Both the position numbers and the translations under genes were made by a program. The notes under the pieces were generated by a model. That model had not been told where the DNA came from. It ran no database searches and worked only from the letters and a program-made list of their open reading frames with translations. From Aestuariibaculum sediminum (GTDB lineage: Bacteria > Bacteroidota > Bacteroidia > Flavobacteriales > Flavobacteriaceae): a stretch of DNA of 64,000 bases. The DNA lies in assembly GCF_014596945.1 (NCBI RefSeq), contig NZ_JACVXB010000003.1, forward strand, positions 186,001 through 250,000, given 5' to 3'. Shown here in pieces: positions 20,886 through 30,544 of this stretch (position 1 is the stretch's first letter; each line of letters starts with the position of its first letter).

Positions 20886-22670
20886 TTATTCGTCTTCTTT
20901 CCAAACAAATGGCAAATACCAATTATTTGTACTCATTAATTTACTGCGTACTTCACTGGCTTTTGGGTTGCCATCATTATAAAGTTTCTCATATACTTTA
21001 TCCGCCAAAAAAGCTGGATCGTTGCGACGTAGCGCCACGCGAACGAGATCGCCCCAGCGGTTTCCTTCGTAAGCCAGTTCTAAAGCACCTTCTTTTATTA
21101 AATTATTTTCTATAGATGTTAAACTATCACCTAAAACTTCTGCGCGCTCTACATAGGCTCGACCACGAACTCCTGTATTACGATACCAATTACCTCTAAA
21201 GAAAGGGAAATCGCCCTGTCTGGCATCGAAATCGTAAGGAAACGGTAAGTGCGTTTGTTCTATATCTGTAACATCGGTTACACCAGCGACTGTATATGCA
21301 TTTTGAATTCCAAAATTTAAAAGTGCATCGGCAATTTTATGCTGATTATCGCGATTTGCAGCCTCAGCATATCTTAAATGTAATTTAGCAGCACGATATA
21401 AAAACCAGTCTCCGCCCGTTTGAAAAATATCGAATGGCAACTGTGTATCGGTATCGATATATTTAAACAAATATTTCATTATTACTGGCTGACCATTTAT
21501 CATATTATATGAAAACTTTTCCCCTCTGGCGTCATAAGCAAATCCATTACGTTGTGTTTGATCGTCCCAAAGTTGCATGGCTCGTCCTGATGGTTTTACT
21601 AAATATTCTCCACCTTGATTTGAAAACATATCGATAAATGGATTTTTAGGAGCAAAGTTACTATCAAATGGTAAAGACCAAATCCACTCCGTATTCCATA
21701 AAGCATCCTGTTCTCTTGCAAACATAGAACGCCATCCTTGCGTATTATTGTTAACAAGCGCCTGGGCGTCTTGTTCGCGGTATCGTATATAACCTACGGC
21801 TAAATCATTATTACTTGCTATTTCAGCCCATTTAACACGGTAAACGTCATAGCGTTCTGAATCGGATCCGCTATTACTAGCTGTTTCCATTACCGTTTTG
21901 TAATGCGATGCTGCCTGAGTATAATTATTGGCCCATAATTGTAAGTCACCTAATAAACACTCTTTATTAATAAAGAATTTAGCGGTATTATAACCATCTA
22001 CATCGATTACTAAAGTACTACCTGCGCTATACGGATTGCTGTATGGTAACCCTTCGGTAAAATCGATTAACTGATTTACTAACTCTGGTAATGCTAACCT
22101 TGGATAAAGATTTTCATTTTGCACATCATCAATATTTGCGATAGGTTCTGTAACATATGGTACTTCCCCGTAATGCATACCGAGCTGTAAATACAACCAG
22201 CTTCGAAGTGTGCCAATATCTGAATAACGCTCGTTAAATTCGCCTGTATCCATTTTATTTTCAGAGTTCATTATTTGAAAATTCTTAAGCGCGTCATTAC
22301 AGTTATTTATAACCTCATAAAAATCTTTAGGATTGGCGTAAGGATTGTCTAAAGTTACCGCATGCTCATTAATTTGTTGCAAATACATATCGGCATTATC
22401 GGTTGGACTCATGAGATCGGCTCTAAGCTCATTTAAAATGATATACTTTTCTGCCAGTCCCATAAACTTACCGTAAATCCCCACTACAGCAGCGTCGGCA
22501 TCGAAAATATCTCGATAAACCTGATCGCTGTTTAATTTGTCTTTCGGTTCTATATCTAAATAATCTTGACAAGACGTAAGACTTAAAAGCGCAGCCAAGG
22601 CTCCTATAGTGACTTTATTTCTAGTTATTTTAATCATTGTCTTCATGTTTTTCTCTAAAATTAATTTCAT
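20886..22670 (-). CDS. SusD/RagB-family outer-membrane glycan-binding lipoprotein
   Basis: About 594 residues. The lipoprotein signal ends at LSLTSC followed by QDYLDIEPKDKL, the usual SusD N-terminus. The alpha-helical TPR-like SusD core follows, and the C-terminus shows ELAYEGNRWGDLVRV, the typical RagB/SusD signature. SusD proteins cap a SusC channel on the cell surface and capture glycan or peptide ligand. The first ATG overlaps the upstream SusC stop as TAATG (coupled translation). The ATG at 22646 (MKTMIKITRNK) gives a more compact signal peptide and may also be used. It is the last gene of the seven-gene operon; the ligand is unknown. Confidence 0.93.
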   Translation of the reverse strand: MKLILEKNMKTMIKITRNKVTIGALAALLSLTSCQDYLDIEPKDKLNSDQVYRDIFDADAAVVGIYGKFMGLAEKYIILNELRADLMSPTDNADMYLQQINEHAVTLDNPYANPKDFYEVINNCNDALKNFQIMNSENKMDTGEFNERYSDIGTLRSWLYLQLGMHYGEVPYVTEPIANIDDVQNENLYPRLALPELVNQLIDFTEGLPYSNPYSAGSTLVIDVDGYNTAKFFINKECLLGDLQLWANNYTQAASHYKTVMETASNSGSDSERYDVYRVKWAEIASNNDLAVGYIRYREQDAQALVNNNTQGWRSMFAREQDALWNTEWIWSLPFDSNFAPKNPFIDMFSNQGGEYLVKPSGRAMQLWDDQTQRNGFAYDARGEKFSYNMINGQPVIMKYLFKYIDTDTQLPFDIFQTGGDWFLYRAAKLHLRYAEAANRDNQHKIADALLNFGIQNAYTVAGVTDVTDIEQTHLPFPYDFDARQGDFPFFRGNWYRNTGVRGRAYVERAEVLGDSLTSIENNLIKEGALELAYEGNRWGDLVRVALRRNDPAFLADKVYEKLYNDGNPKASEVRSKLMSTNNWYLPFVWKEDE

Positions 22671-25600
22671 TACAATCCTAAGCGTAATCCTAATTGAACG
22701 GTCATAAACTGAGGTACAAGTCCTACATCGGCACCTTGACCGAAAATAGAAGAAGTAGCACTAAACTCAGGATCAAAACCTAAATAATCGGTTATGGTAA
22801 ATAAATTATTTCCACTAGCGTATAATTTTAGGTATCTCACAAAATTTGAATCCAATTCAATGTCATATGACACCATAAGGGTTTTTAATCGCAGATAAGA
22901 ACCATCTTCTATCCAACGGCTAGAAAATGCGGCATTCCCCATAGGATCTCCCCATGTTGCTTTAGGAATTGTGGTTTCTTGCCCTTCGGCCACCCAGCGA
23001 TTATTAATGGCTATGCTTTGATTATCAAAACCACTCATCGATTCTAAATTGCGACGAACTCCATTGTAGATATCGTTACCCACCGAAAAATTAAATAGTC
23101 CAGAAATTGTAAACCTTTTAAAGGTTAGGTTTGCACTAACACTTCCTGTTAAATCCGGGTTCGGATTTCCAATAATCTTGCGATCGCTTTCGTCGATAAT
23201 CTTATCTCCATTTAAATCTTCAAAAATAACATCACCACCTCCAAACGGCATTAAAGTTCCATTATCTAAACGACGGAATAAACCATCAGCACTAGCCTGT
23301 GCGGTTGTGCTATAAACACCGTTGGCTTGGTATCCATAGAATAAATTTGCTTCCAGCCCTGGGTATGTTATATATGTAGCGCCTGCAAAATTGGTGATAA
23401 TGCGATCGTTTGGCAGATTTAATATTTCATTTTCATAGGCACTTAAATTCACTCCCAAATCGAATTGTACATCAGGGGAATTAATAAGTCTGCTATTAAT
23501 ACCTAAATCAAAACCTTTGGTTTGCATGCTTCCACTATTGGTTACCATATAATCGAAACCTGAGGTTGTATTAGTGGTTTGATAAGTAATCATATCGGTG
23601 GTTTTATTAGAGTACATATCAAAACTTGCATTAAAGCGTTCTTTAAATAAAGCCACATCTAAACCTACATTTAATTTGGTAACCTTTTCATGTTTTAAAT
23701 CGGGATTACCAATATTTCCTCTTACAAGTCCTTGCATACCTAATAAGTTTTGCGACACGTAAAGTTGTTGTGCAGTATAATTACCAATATCATCATTACC
23801 ACTAATTCCTGCTGAAGCTCTAAGTTTTATAAGATCGATTGCGCTGGCATTCTTTAAAAAGTTTTCAGATGAAATTAACCATCCTGCGGATAAGGATCCC
23901 ATAGGTGCAAAATTTACACTTTCACCAAAACGACTCGATCCGTCGTATGCTGTATTTAATGTTAAGAAGTATTTATTTACATAATTATAATCTAAACTTA
24001 AATAATTATTTACCCATTTCCAGTCTCCTATTTGGCCTCCAACATATCTCAAAAGGTTGCTACCAGACCCTACAGTTGTAAAATCATCAGTAGCCGAATT
24101 GTAGCCCAAACCTAAATCGCTTTCCGATTCATTGGATTGTGTACGAGAACCAATACGTACATCAAAATTGTGTTTAAAATTAATACTTTTGGTATAGGTT
24201 AAATATGCATCAGTAAATAAAGAATAATAACGTTGTACTTCACTACCACTTCTATTACCAGCAATTGCTGTTGGTAAGGCAATGTCGGCAACACCAAAAT
24301 CTGGTATAAAGAAACGCTCTCTTTCTTTATTGTAATTTAAACCGATAATTAAATTAGCTTTTAAATTATCATTGAGCTCATAATTGAAGTTTAAGTTTCC
24401 AAAGAAACGGTAGTTCTTATTTATTCCAATACCATTCTCTAATATAGAAACTGGATTACCAATATTAAACATATCCACATCTGATAAGTTAGGTGACTCG
24501 TCTCCTTGATAATCAAACACATTTACCGCCGTAAAAGGTGATTTTGTAAGCGCTAAATGTAATGGACTGGTTTTATAGGCAGGCCCTTGATCATAAAGAT
24601 TTTCTTCATTAAAAATAAATGATAAATTGGTATCTACCGATAACTTATCGGTAAGTCTTAATGCTGCATTAAGCCTGGTACTATAGCGTTTTAAATCGGA
24701 TTTTCCAATAACCCCTTCATTATTTAAAAAGCCAATAGATAAACCATATTTAGCTATATCATCTCCACCACGTACTTTTAAAAAATAATTTTTGTTTGTA
24801 CTACTTTTAAATACTTGATCCTGCCAATCGGTATTGTTGTGATACGCATAGTAATTATCACTTTGGGAGTCATTTGTCATCCAAGGCATATTTGCTATTT
24901 GCTGTTGGCTATCGCCTCGTGTAGCTAATACCTGAGACAAATACGGTCTGAATTCCCAAGGTTTCATAACTGGCATGTGTTTCGGGTCTTCATTTATACC
25001 AGAGTACATAGTAAAGTCTATTTTTGTACTTAACTCTGTTGGTCGTGTGGTTGTAATAACAATAACGCCGTTAGCCCCTTTTACGCCATAAATTGATGAT
25101 CCATCTTTTAAAACAGTAATATCTTCAATATCTTTTACATCAATCATAGCTAATGGAGAAGAACTGTTGTATTGTAATATACCTGAACCATAGTCGTTAT
25201 CGTCGTAAACCATACCATCAACTACAATTAATGGTCTGTTAGTTGCGTAAAGAGAATTAAATCCTCGTATGGTTAAATAAGCTCCTGCACCTGGCACACC
25301 AGATTTACCAACGCTGTTTAAACCAGCAACTCGCCCTTGCAGGAAATTACCAACAGATTGATTAACAGGGTTACCCCATTGGTCTTTGTTTAAGTCGATA
25401 ACATTTGAAGCTTTGGTATTTGTGTATTGCAACTCATCGCCTCCGGGTAATGTCGCCGACCTGTAAAAATGTGAATAATCTTCTTCAAACAGATATATTT
25501 CTACACCAGAAGACCTGTTATTTAAAGGTTCAACTTTTGTTTGATATCCTTCGGCACTTACCAGTAACAATACGTTTAAATGAGGAACATTAATAGAAAA

Positions 25601-25852
25601 TTTACCATCATCGTCTGAAATGGCTGCTGAAAACTCTTTAACAGCTATATTAATACCGGTTATTCCCTCTCCTGTTTTAGCATTTTTTATAAGGCCTTTA
25701 ATTTCAATACCCTTATTCGTTTGGGTACTTTCTGCATTAGAATCTTCGTTGTTTTGCGCATTAAGATTCACTAAAGCCCCTCCAAAAAGCAGTATTAAAA
25801 ATAGACCGGTTAGTTTAAATATTTTGTGCATAATAGTTGGTTTAAAAAACAT
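22670..25852 (-). CDS. SusC/RagA-family TonB-linked outer-membrane transporter
   Basis: A protein of about 1060 residues with a signal peptide; the ATG at 25831, MHKIFKLTGLFL, is the more likely start than the ATG at 25852. A carboxypeptidase-regulatory-like domain follows (IEIKGLIKNAKTGEGITGINI, about residues 48-125), then the plug domain with VGNFLQGRVAGLNSVGKSG and PLIVVDGM, and a 22-strand barrel ending in the aromatic-poor terminus QLGLRLGL. The usual LDEVVVVGYG linker between the N-terminal domain and plug is missing and replaced by an unrelated stretch, which is unusual. It forms the importer of the distal SusCD pair and starts by TAATG overlap with the upstream fasciclin gene. Confidence 0.93.
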   Translation of the reverse strand: MFFKPTIMHKIFKLTGLFLILLFGGALVNLNAQNNEDSNAESTQTNKGIEIKGLIKNAKTGEGITGINIAVKEFSAAISDDDGKFSINVPHLNVLLLVSAEGYQTKVEPLNNRSSGVEIYLFEEDYSHFYRSATLPGGDELQYTNTKASNVIDLNKDQWGNPVNQSVGNFLQGRVAGLNSVGKSGVPGAGAYLTIRGFNSLYATNRPLIVVDGMVYDDNDYGSGILQYNSSSPLAMIDVKDIEDITVLKDGSSIYGVKGANGVIVITTTRPTELSTKIDFTMYSGINEDPKHMPVMKPWEFRPYLSQVLATRGDSQQQIANMPWMTNDSQSDNYYAYHNNTDWQDQVFKSSTNKNYFLKVRGGDDIAKYGLSIGFLNNEGVIGKSDLKRYSTRLNAALRLTDKLSVDTNLSFIFNEENLYDQGPAYKTSPLHLALTKSPFTAVNVFDYQGDESPNLSDVDMFNIGNPVSILENGIGINKNYRFFGNLNFNYELNDNLKANLIIGLNYNKERERFFIPDFGVADIALPTAIAGNRSGSEVQRYYSLFTDAYLTYTKSINFKHNFDVRIGSRTQSNESESDLGLGYNSATDDFTTVGSGSNLLRYVGGQIGDWKWVNNYLSLDYNYVNKYFLTLNTAYDGSSRFGESVNFAPMGSLSAGWLISSENFLKNASAIDLIKLRASAGISGNDDIGNYTAQQLYVSQNLLGMQGLVRGNIGNPDLKHEKVTKLNVGLDVALFKERFNASFDMYSNKTTDMITYQTTNTTSGFDYMVTNSGSMQTKGFDLGINSRLINSPDVQFDLGVNLSAYENEILNLPNDRIITNFAGATYITYPGLEANLFYGYQANGVYSTTAQASADGLFRRLDNGTLMPFGGGDVIFEDLNGDKIIDESDRKIIGNPNPDLTGSVSANLTFKRFTISGLFNFSVGNDIYNGVRRNLESMSGFDNQSIAINNRWVAEGQETTIPKATWGDPMGNAAFSSRWIEDGSYLRLKTLMVSYDIELDSNFVRYLKLYASGNNLFTITDYLGFDPEFSATSSIFGQGADVGLVPQFMTVQLGLRLGL

Positions 25853-27312
25853 TATTTAATAACTGGTACTAGTTTTATATAATCTAAGGTTAGCGTGTTC
25901 ACTCCGTTACTACCCGAATTGGCTGCAATTAATGATATGAGGTCTAAGCTACCTGCTTCATCAAGTGTAAATTCACCTATATATACTTCGTTGTAATCAT
26001 TTGGAGGCACATCGGTATAATCCAGAATTGCAATTTCATCTACTACGTCTCCCATTTCATTAATCATACCACCAAACCGTAAGCGCTGCTGAAACGTATT
26101 CGACTGAATATCGTTTATAGCTCTCCAATACACCTTGTATGTGGTACTGTATAGGTTTTGTGCGCTGTAAAAAATAGAGAACAATGGTTCTCCATGGTTT
26201 TGTACCATAATATCTTCAAATGGCATACCATCTAAATCTTCCTTCTCACGGTAATACGTATTACCTCGTTTATCGCCTTGACTAAATCCTATTGGATTTT
26301 CGCCTTCAATTTGCTGAGTTAACAAACGTGTTTCTAAAGGCACATCCAAGGCACTCATTACATATAAAACACCATTACTTAAATGCACCTCTTCAACAAT
26401 ATTCGATTTATCGATTGGAACTTTAACTCCAAATCTAGACACCAGTGTATCGGGTAGATTTTCCTGTGCTACCGATTTATGAAATGCAAAATCTCTGGTA
26501 TTAAAATAACTGGCATAGGTTGTTGTAGAATCGGCATTACTTTTTGTTAAATAAGGCTCTAATTTTTGAACCTCTGTATTATAAGCGTCATCTTCAAGTA
26601 AAAAGAATGTGTATTTATTCTTCTCATTATTTAAGTTATATACATTTTTCAAGTACGAATTACTTAACGAATCTGCATAAATTCCTGGAAAAGTTTCAGC
26701 GGTTACCTTCGCAATACTATCAGATTGATAAATATTAAATTCATCCAGAGACGCCAGATAGGTACTCATGGCATTACTACCGTTCATTCCTTTGATATAT
26801 TGCCATATATTTTCTCGCGGTATTAGGGCATCACCTACAATGTGATATAAACCATTAGAGGTGTACTGATCGGCTGTTACCACGGGTGCTCCATCCATTA
26901 CCGAACCATTTATAAATTCGAGATATTTGGTAGATAACATTTCAACAGTAACTGTATCTTGTGTTGAAACCGACCCGAATTCTGTTAATGCAATATGGTT
27001 ACTTACAAAGCGTTTTTTACTTTGCATATCGCTCAATTCACTACTTGGAACTGCAGCAATAGCGGCGTTATTAGGAGCCCACACAGTATATGATTTAGAT
27101 CCTGCCAAAATGCGGTCGTAACCCGTTTCGGTAAGCAACTTACCAAATTCCGAAGTTTCGGAAATACTGGTAAGACGTTCACCTAAATTCTGTTTTAAAT
27201 TCTCGTCTGAACTCTTTGCATGGTCATCCCAGGGATCGGAACATGAAACCACAGCCAAAAGAGATAAACTTGCTATGATAGCTTTAGAATATGTGTTTAT
27301 TGATATCTTCAT
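25852..27312 (-). CDS. Fasciclin (FAS1) domain surface lipoprotein
   Basis: A 486-residue lipoprotein (lipobox ...LAVVSC, then SDPWDDH). The N-terminal half holds one FAS1 domain: GKLLTETGYDRILAGSKSYTVWAPNNAA (start given as GKLLTETGYDRI) and the closing H-box-like NGLYHIVGDALIP, about residues 45-165. A second, divergent part and a C-terminal beta-rich segment (residues 345-486) follow. FAS1 domains mediate adhesion or protein contact. Its place directly before SusC suggests it helps in surface binding of the ligand taken up by the SusCD pair. There is no recognisable catalytic motif. The stop overlaps the SusC start. Confidence 0.85.
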   Translation of the reverse strand: MKISINTYSKAIIASLSLLAVVSCSDPWDDHAKSSDENLKQNLGERLTSISETSEFGKLLTETGYDRILAGSKSYTVWAPNNAAIAAVPSSELSDMQSKKRFVSNHIALTEFGSVSTQDTVTVEMLSTKYLEFINGSVMDGAPVVTADQYTSNGLYHIVGDALIPRENIWQYIKGMNGSNAMSTYLASLDEFNIYQSDSIAKVTAETFPGIYADSLSNSYLKNVYNLNNEKNKYTFFLLEDDAYNTEVQKLEPYLTKSNADSTTTYASYFNTRDFAFHKSVAQENLPDTLVSRFGVKVPIDKSNIVEEVHLSNGVLYVMSALDVPLETRLLTQQIEGENPIGFSQGDKRGNTYYREKEDLDGMPFEDIMVQNHGEPLFSIFYSAQNLYSTTYKVYWRAINDIQSNTFQQRLRFGGMINEMGDVVDEIAILDYTDVPPNDYNEVYIGEFTLDEAGSLDLISLIAANSGSNGVNTLTLDYIKLVPVIK

Positions 27313-27349
27313 CCTAATTGGATTAGTTTAATTATTAGTTTTCCTTTTA

Positions 27350-29029
27350 TTACTCGTAAATTAGTCCGTCACCTCCAGCTTCAAACTTTGGATATAATTG
27401 ATCCATATCCACAGGTCTAAACTCTAAAACATCGAACCAACTGTTACCTCCTGCATACGCTAAAGATTGTAGTCTGAATTTATGTCTTCCTGTCGTTTCA
27501 ACGTTTATAATTCCTAAGAGTCTACAGTTGTAACGTGATGTGAAAGGATCAATATGTCGTTTATAACCTTGCGATTCTAAAACACGTTCTGGTGTACTGC
27601 TATCGCCATATTCCTGCATATTAAAGGTTCTTGCCAATTGCGTATCATTAAAATATGCACGAACAGAATTTGGAGCACGACTATTCTGACGCCATGAAAT
27701 CCAAACTTTGTACTGCCCTTTAATAATTACAGGAGTATCAAACTCGATATTATTAATATATCCATCACGTAAGCGCAATACATCCAACACGTCTCCATGC
27801 CATCCTGGTCTGCTCGAGCTACCTAGATCGAAACAGGTATAGGTTATACTCGGGCTTCCTTCCCATGTCATGTTAGAAAGTTCAGAATCAGATAATGAAG
27901 CCCACATGCCAGGAACTCTAAACACCGAACTTAACTGACGGAATTCTGGCTGGTCTGCCATATCAAAATATACAGGGGCAGGTAAACGTTTCTTGATGAA
28001 GTAATTTTCCTTAACAAGATGTAAAACTCCATTGGTTGCGGTTTCATCACTAGGCTCTCTATCAATTTGAACACCTTTTTCAAGAATACCATTAAAGGTT
28101 TCTTCATTGATTAAAAGACTATCTGCCGATAATTTAATACTAATAACTTCTAAAGGAGCTTTTGTTAATAACGCTGGGGTAACAGCTAAATCCGCCAAGT
28201 AGTTTAAGCCTGGAGAAATTCTGTAAGCCACAAACAAGTTTAAACTGTCTTCTGGATTCATTGGATCGTTTAAATGACTGTAACGCGCTTTTAAATCGTC
28301 TAAATTGCTGTATCCTGCTTCTTCAAAAACAGCATTAGTTTGCGCAATTACACTTAAATAAGATGGCACACTATCAACATAAGTAATTGGTCTATCTAAC
28401 TCATCATACCAACCTGTAGCTTTTAAAGCTTCGGTAAATAATGATAATGACGGCTCATCTTCTATAGTTTGAGCTAAGGTTTTTGTAGCTACTATAAGAA
28501 CTTTATCTATTTCATGGATAATCCCATTACCTACTTCGAGGTTTGAAGTGGTAATTTTAGCAGATTTATTTACGGTAATACTCGATCCGTCGGCACTATT
28601 TGTAGCACCTGTAATTAAAAACTGTCCTTGCATACTTGGTGTTGCAATCTTTCCGTCGGTAAAGGAAGTGGTTTCAATTTTTTGTTCGAGAATATGTAAT
28701 TTTGCTAGTTCCTGAAGATCTTCTAAAGGAATATTTTCTAATGAACTTACTCCGTAATCGGTCATAAAAGCTTCTACTGCCTCGTTTGTAGGCAGGAACA
28801 AAGTATATGTTCCGTAGGTGTTCATAAACGATGCATAATCGGTGATATCTAAAATCTGTAGAAAAAGCGAATATTGATCGGTATTGGCTCTTAAATATTC
28901 TGTGATATTCAACGTCTCATCCGTTGACTCTTTAAACTTTTCGTCGGAGCAATTATATACAACCAACGTTGCAAAAAGGGTCAAGCACACAAATCTTAAC
29001 ATACTAGGTAATTTGAATATATTTTTCAT
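27350..29029 (-). CDS. Fasciclin (FAS1) domain surface lipoprotein with C-terminal beta domain
   Basis: 559 residues. The signal peptide ends at a lipobox (VVYNC, Cys near residue 27). One FAS1 domain spans about residues 40-180 (FLQILDITDYASFMNT..., YTLFLPTNEAVEAFM, GIIHEIDKVLIV). A second, weaker one follows at about 185-350. The C-terminal ~200 residues form a beta-sandwich-like segment rich in aromatic residues (YKVWISWRQNSRAPNSV, GRHKFRLQSLAYAGG) that looks like a ligand-binding module, though I cannot place it in a named family. It is the middle gene of the operon, 11 nt after the proximal SusD and 37 nt before the next fasciclin gene. Confidence 0.83.
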   Translation of the reverse strand: MKNIFKLPSMLRFVCLTLFATLVVYNCSDEKFKESTDETLNITEYLRANTDQYSLFLQILDITDYASFMNTYGTYTLFLPTNEAVEAFMTDYGVSSLENIPLEDLQELAKLHILEQKIETTSFTDGKIATPSMQGQFLITGATNSADGSSITVNKSAKITTSNLEVGNGIIHEIDKVLIVATKTLAQTIEDEPSLSLFTEALKATGWYDELDRPITYVDSVPSYLSVIAQTNAVFEEAGYSNLDDLKARYSHLNDPMNPEDSLNLFVAYRISPGLNYLADLAVTPALLTKAPLEVISIKLSADSLLINEETFNGILEKGVQIDREPSDETATNGVLHLVKENYFIKKRLPAPVYFDMADQPEFRQLSSVFRVPGMWASLSDSELSNMTWEGSPSITYTCFDLGSSSRPGWHGDVLDVLRLRDGYINNIEFDTPVIIKGQYKVWISWRQNSRAPNSVRAYFNDTQLARTFNMQEYGDSSTPERVLESQGYKRHIDPFTSRYNCRLLGIINVETTGRHKFRLQSLAYAGGNSWFDVLEFRPVDMDQLYPKFEAGGDGLIYE

Positions 29030-29040
29030 GACACAATTTT

Positions 29041-30531
29041 TTATTTGTAAAACGGATTTTGCTCAAGTGCTTTATTGGTATACAGCTCATACTCATAAAT
29101 TGGTAAGTAATGGCTGTTAGGATCTTTAAGTTTCGCAACAATACTTTGTTGCTGATTAGCTGGTGCGGTTGCAATGGCAATTCCTAAAATGATATCTATG
29201 TTAGCATAACTATCTTTTCTGGCATTACGTAACACGTCGAACCAACGTTTCCCTTCAAAAGCAAATTCACGGGCTCTTTCGGCTAAAATGTACATGCGTA
29301 CGCCATTTTTATCATCTCCAGTAACTTGTTCTTCTGTTAATTCAATAGCTAAACGAGATTCTCTAATTCTTTCTATAATCTCAAGAGCTTCATCGCCGCG
29401 GTCTAATTCATTCAGTGCTTCGGCTTTCATAAGTAATACATCGGCAAAACGATAAACAAACCAATGCGTATCCGATTCTGAAAAGGATTTTCTTAGGTCG
29501 GCATTTAGTCCTGTAAATTTGTATATTTCATTCGTTCCCGGAACTAATGAAGCGCGTTCGCCACGAATATCCTTATTTTCAGGGTCTTCGAAATCTAACC
29601 CGAAAACATCATCTAAAACACTGGCTTCAGCTAAGTATTCTGGACGTTGTAAAAAGATAGAGTAAAATGGTCCTCTGTTTTCTGGCGTATATTGAAATTC
29701 AAAAATGCTTTCTGTAGAATTTCCTCTTGCAAATACAGTGGTGAACCAAGACGGTCCTCCTGGAATTAACTCGTAACCAAGACTTGAATTAATAACTGCA
29801 TCGGCTGCAATTAAAGCATTGGGATAATCCTCTTGCCATAAATACACATCGGTAAGCATGGCATTAATAGCATCCTTTGTAATTCTTCCTTTGTTTGAAG
29901 GGTTATCGCCATAATCTTCAACAGCCCAACCTAAAGCAGTTGTCAAATCGGTAACCACTTGTGAAAAAATTTCGTCTTGAGTCGACGTTGGAATTTGAAA
30001 ATTATCATCGTCCGATAATGTGGCATTTAACTTTAAAGGCACATCTCTAAACGTTCTTGCTAAGGTAAAATATAAATACGCCCTTACTGCTAACGCTTCA
30101 GATAAATACTGATTTAGTTGTTCTTGCGTAAATGTAGGATCTAAAGCAAGTACGTCTGGAGCTAAATCGATTACTGTGTTACAATAGTTTATAACTGTAT
30201 AGAACGTTCCCCAATTCGAAATTGTATTCGATGGTAATATATTTGATGTTATTATATCTCTTTGGTCATCACTTGAAATTGCTCCGGCTCCTACCATACC
30301 CCCACGTAATTCGCCATACATAAAACTGTATTCTGCGATAGTAGTTCCAGATCCAGGCGTATTTAATAGTCCTGAATATATTCCTATTACGGCTGCCTGA
30401 ACATCTTCTTTTGTTTTCCAGAATTCGTCACGAGTTGTTCCGTTTTCCGGCTGCAAATCTAGATAACTATCACAAGCCTGTGCAAGGAGTGCAACAATTA
30501 AAACTAGGTTATATATTATTTTATTTCTCAT
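29041..30531 (-). CDS. SusD/RagB-family outer-membrane lipoprotein
   Basis: 496 residues. Lipoprotein signal ends LLAQAC, then DSYLDLQPENGTTRDEFWKTKEDV, a standard SusD N-terminus. RagB/SusD C-terminal signature is EFAFEGKRWFDVLRNAR. Partner of the SusC encoded 13 nt upstream. It is about 100 residues shorter than the distal SusD of the same operon and only distantly similar by eye, so the two pairs are not a simple recent duplication. Confidence 0.93.
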   Translation of the reverse strand: MRNKIIYNLVLIVALLAQACDSYLDLQPENGTTRDEFWKTKEDVQAAVIGIYSGLLNTPGSGTTIAEYSFMYGELRGGMVGAGAISSDDQRDIITSNILPSNTISNWGTFYTVINYCNTVIDLAPDVLALDPTFTQEQLNQYLSEALAVRAYLYFTLARTFRDVPLKLNATLSDDDNFQIPTSTQDEIFSQVVTDLTTALGWAVEDYGDNPSNKGRITKDAINAMLTDVYLWQEDYPNALIAADAVINSSLGYELIPGGPSWFTTVFARGNSTESIFEFQYTPENRGPFYSIFLQRPEYLAEASVLDDVFGLDFEDPENKDIRGERASLVPGTNEIYKFTGLNADLRKSFSESDTHWFVYRFADVLLMKAEALNELDRGDEALEIIERIRESRLAIELTEEQVTGDDKNGVRMYILAERAREFAFEGKRWFDVLRNARKDSYANIDIILGIAIATAPANQQQSIVAKLKDPNSHYLPIYEYELYTNKALEQNPFYK

Positions 30532-30544
30532 GTTGAATTAGTTT

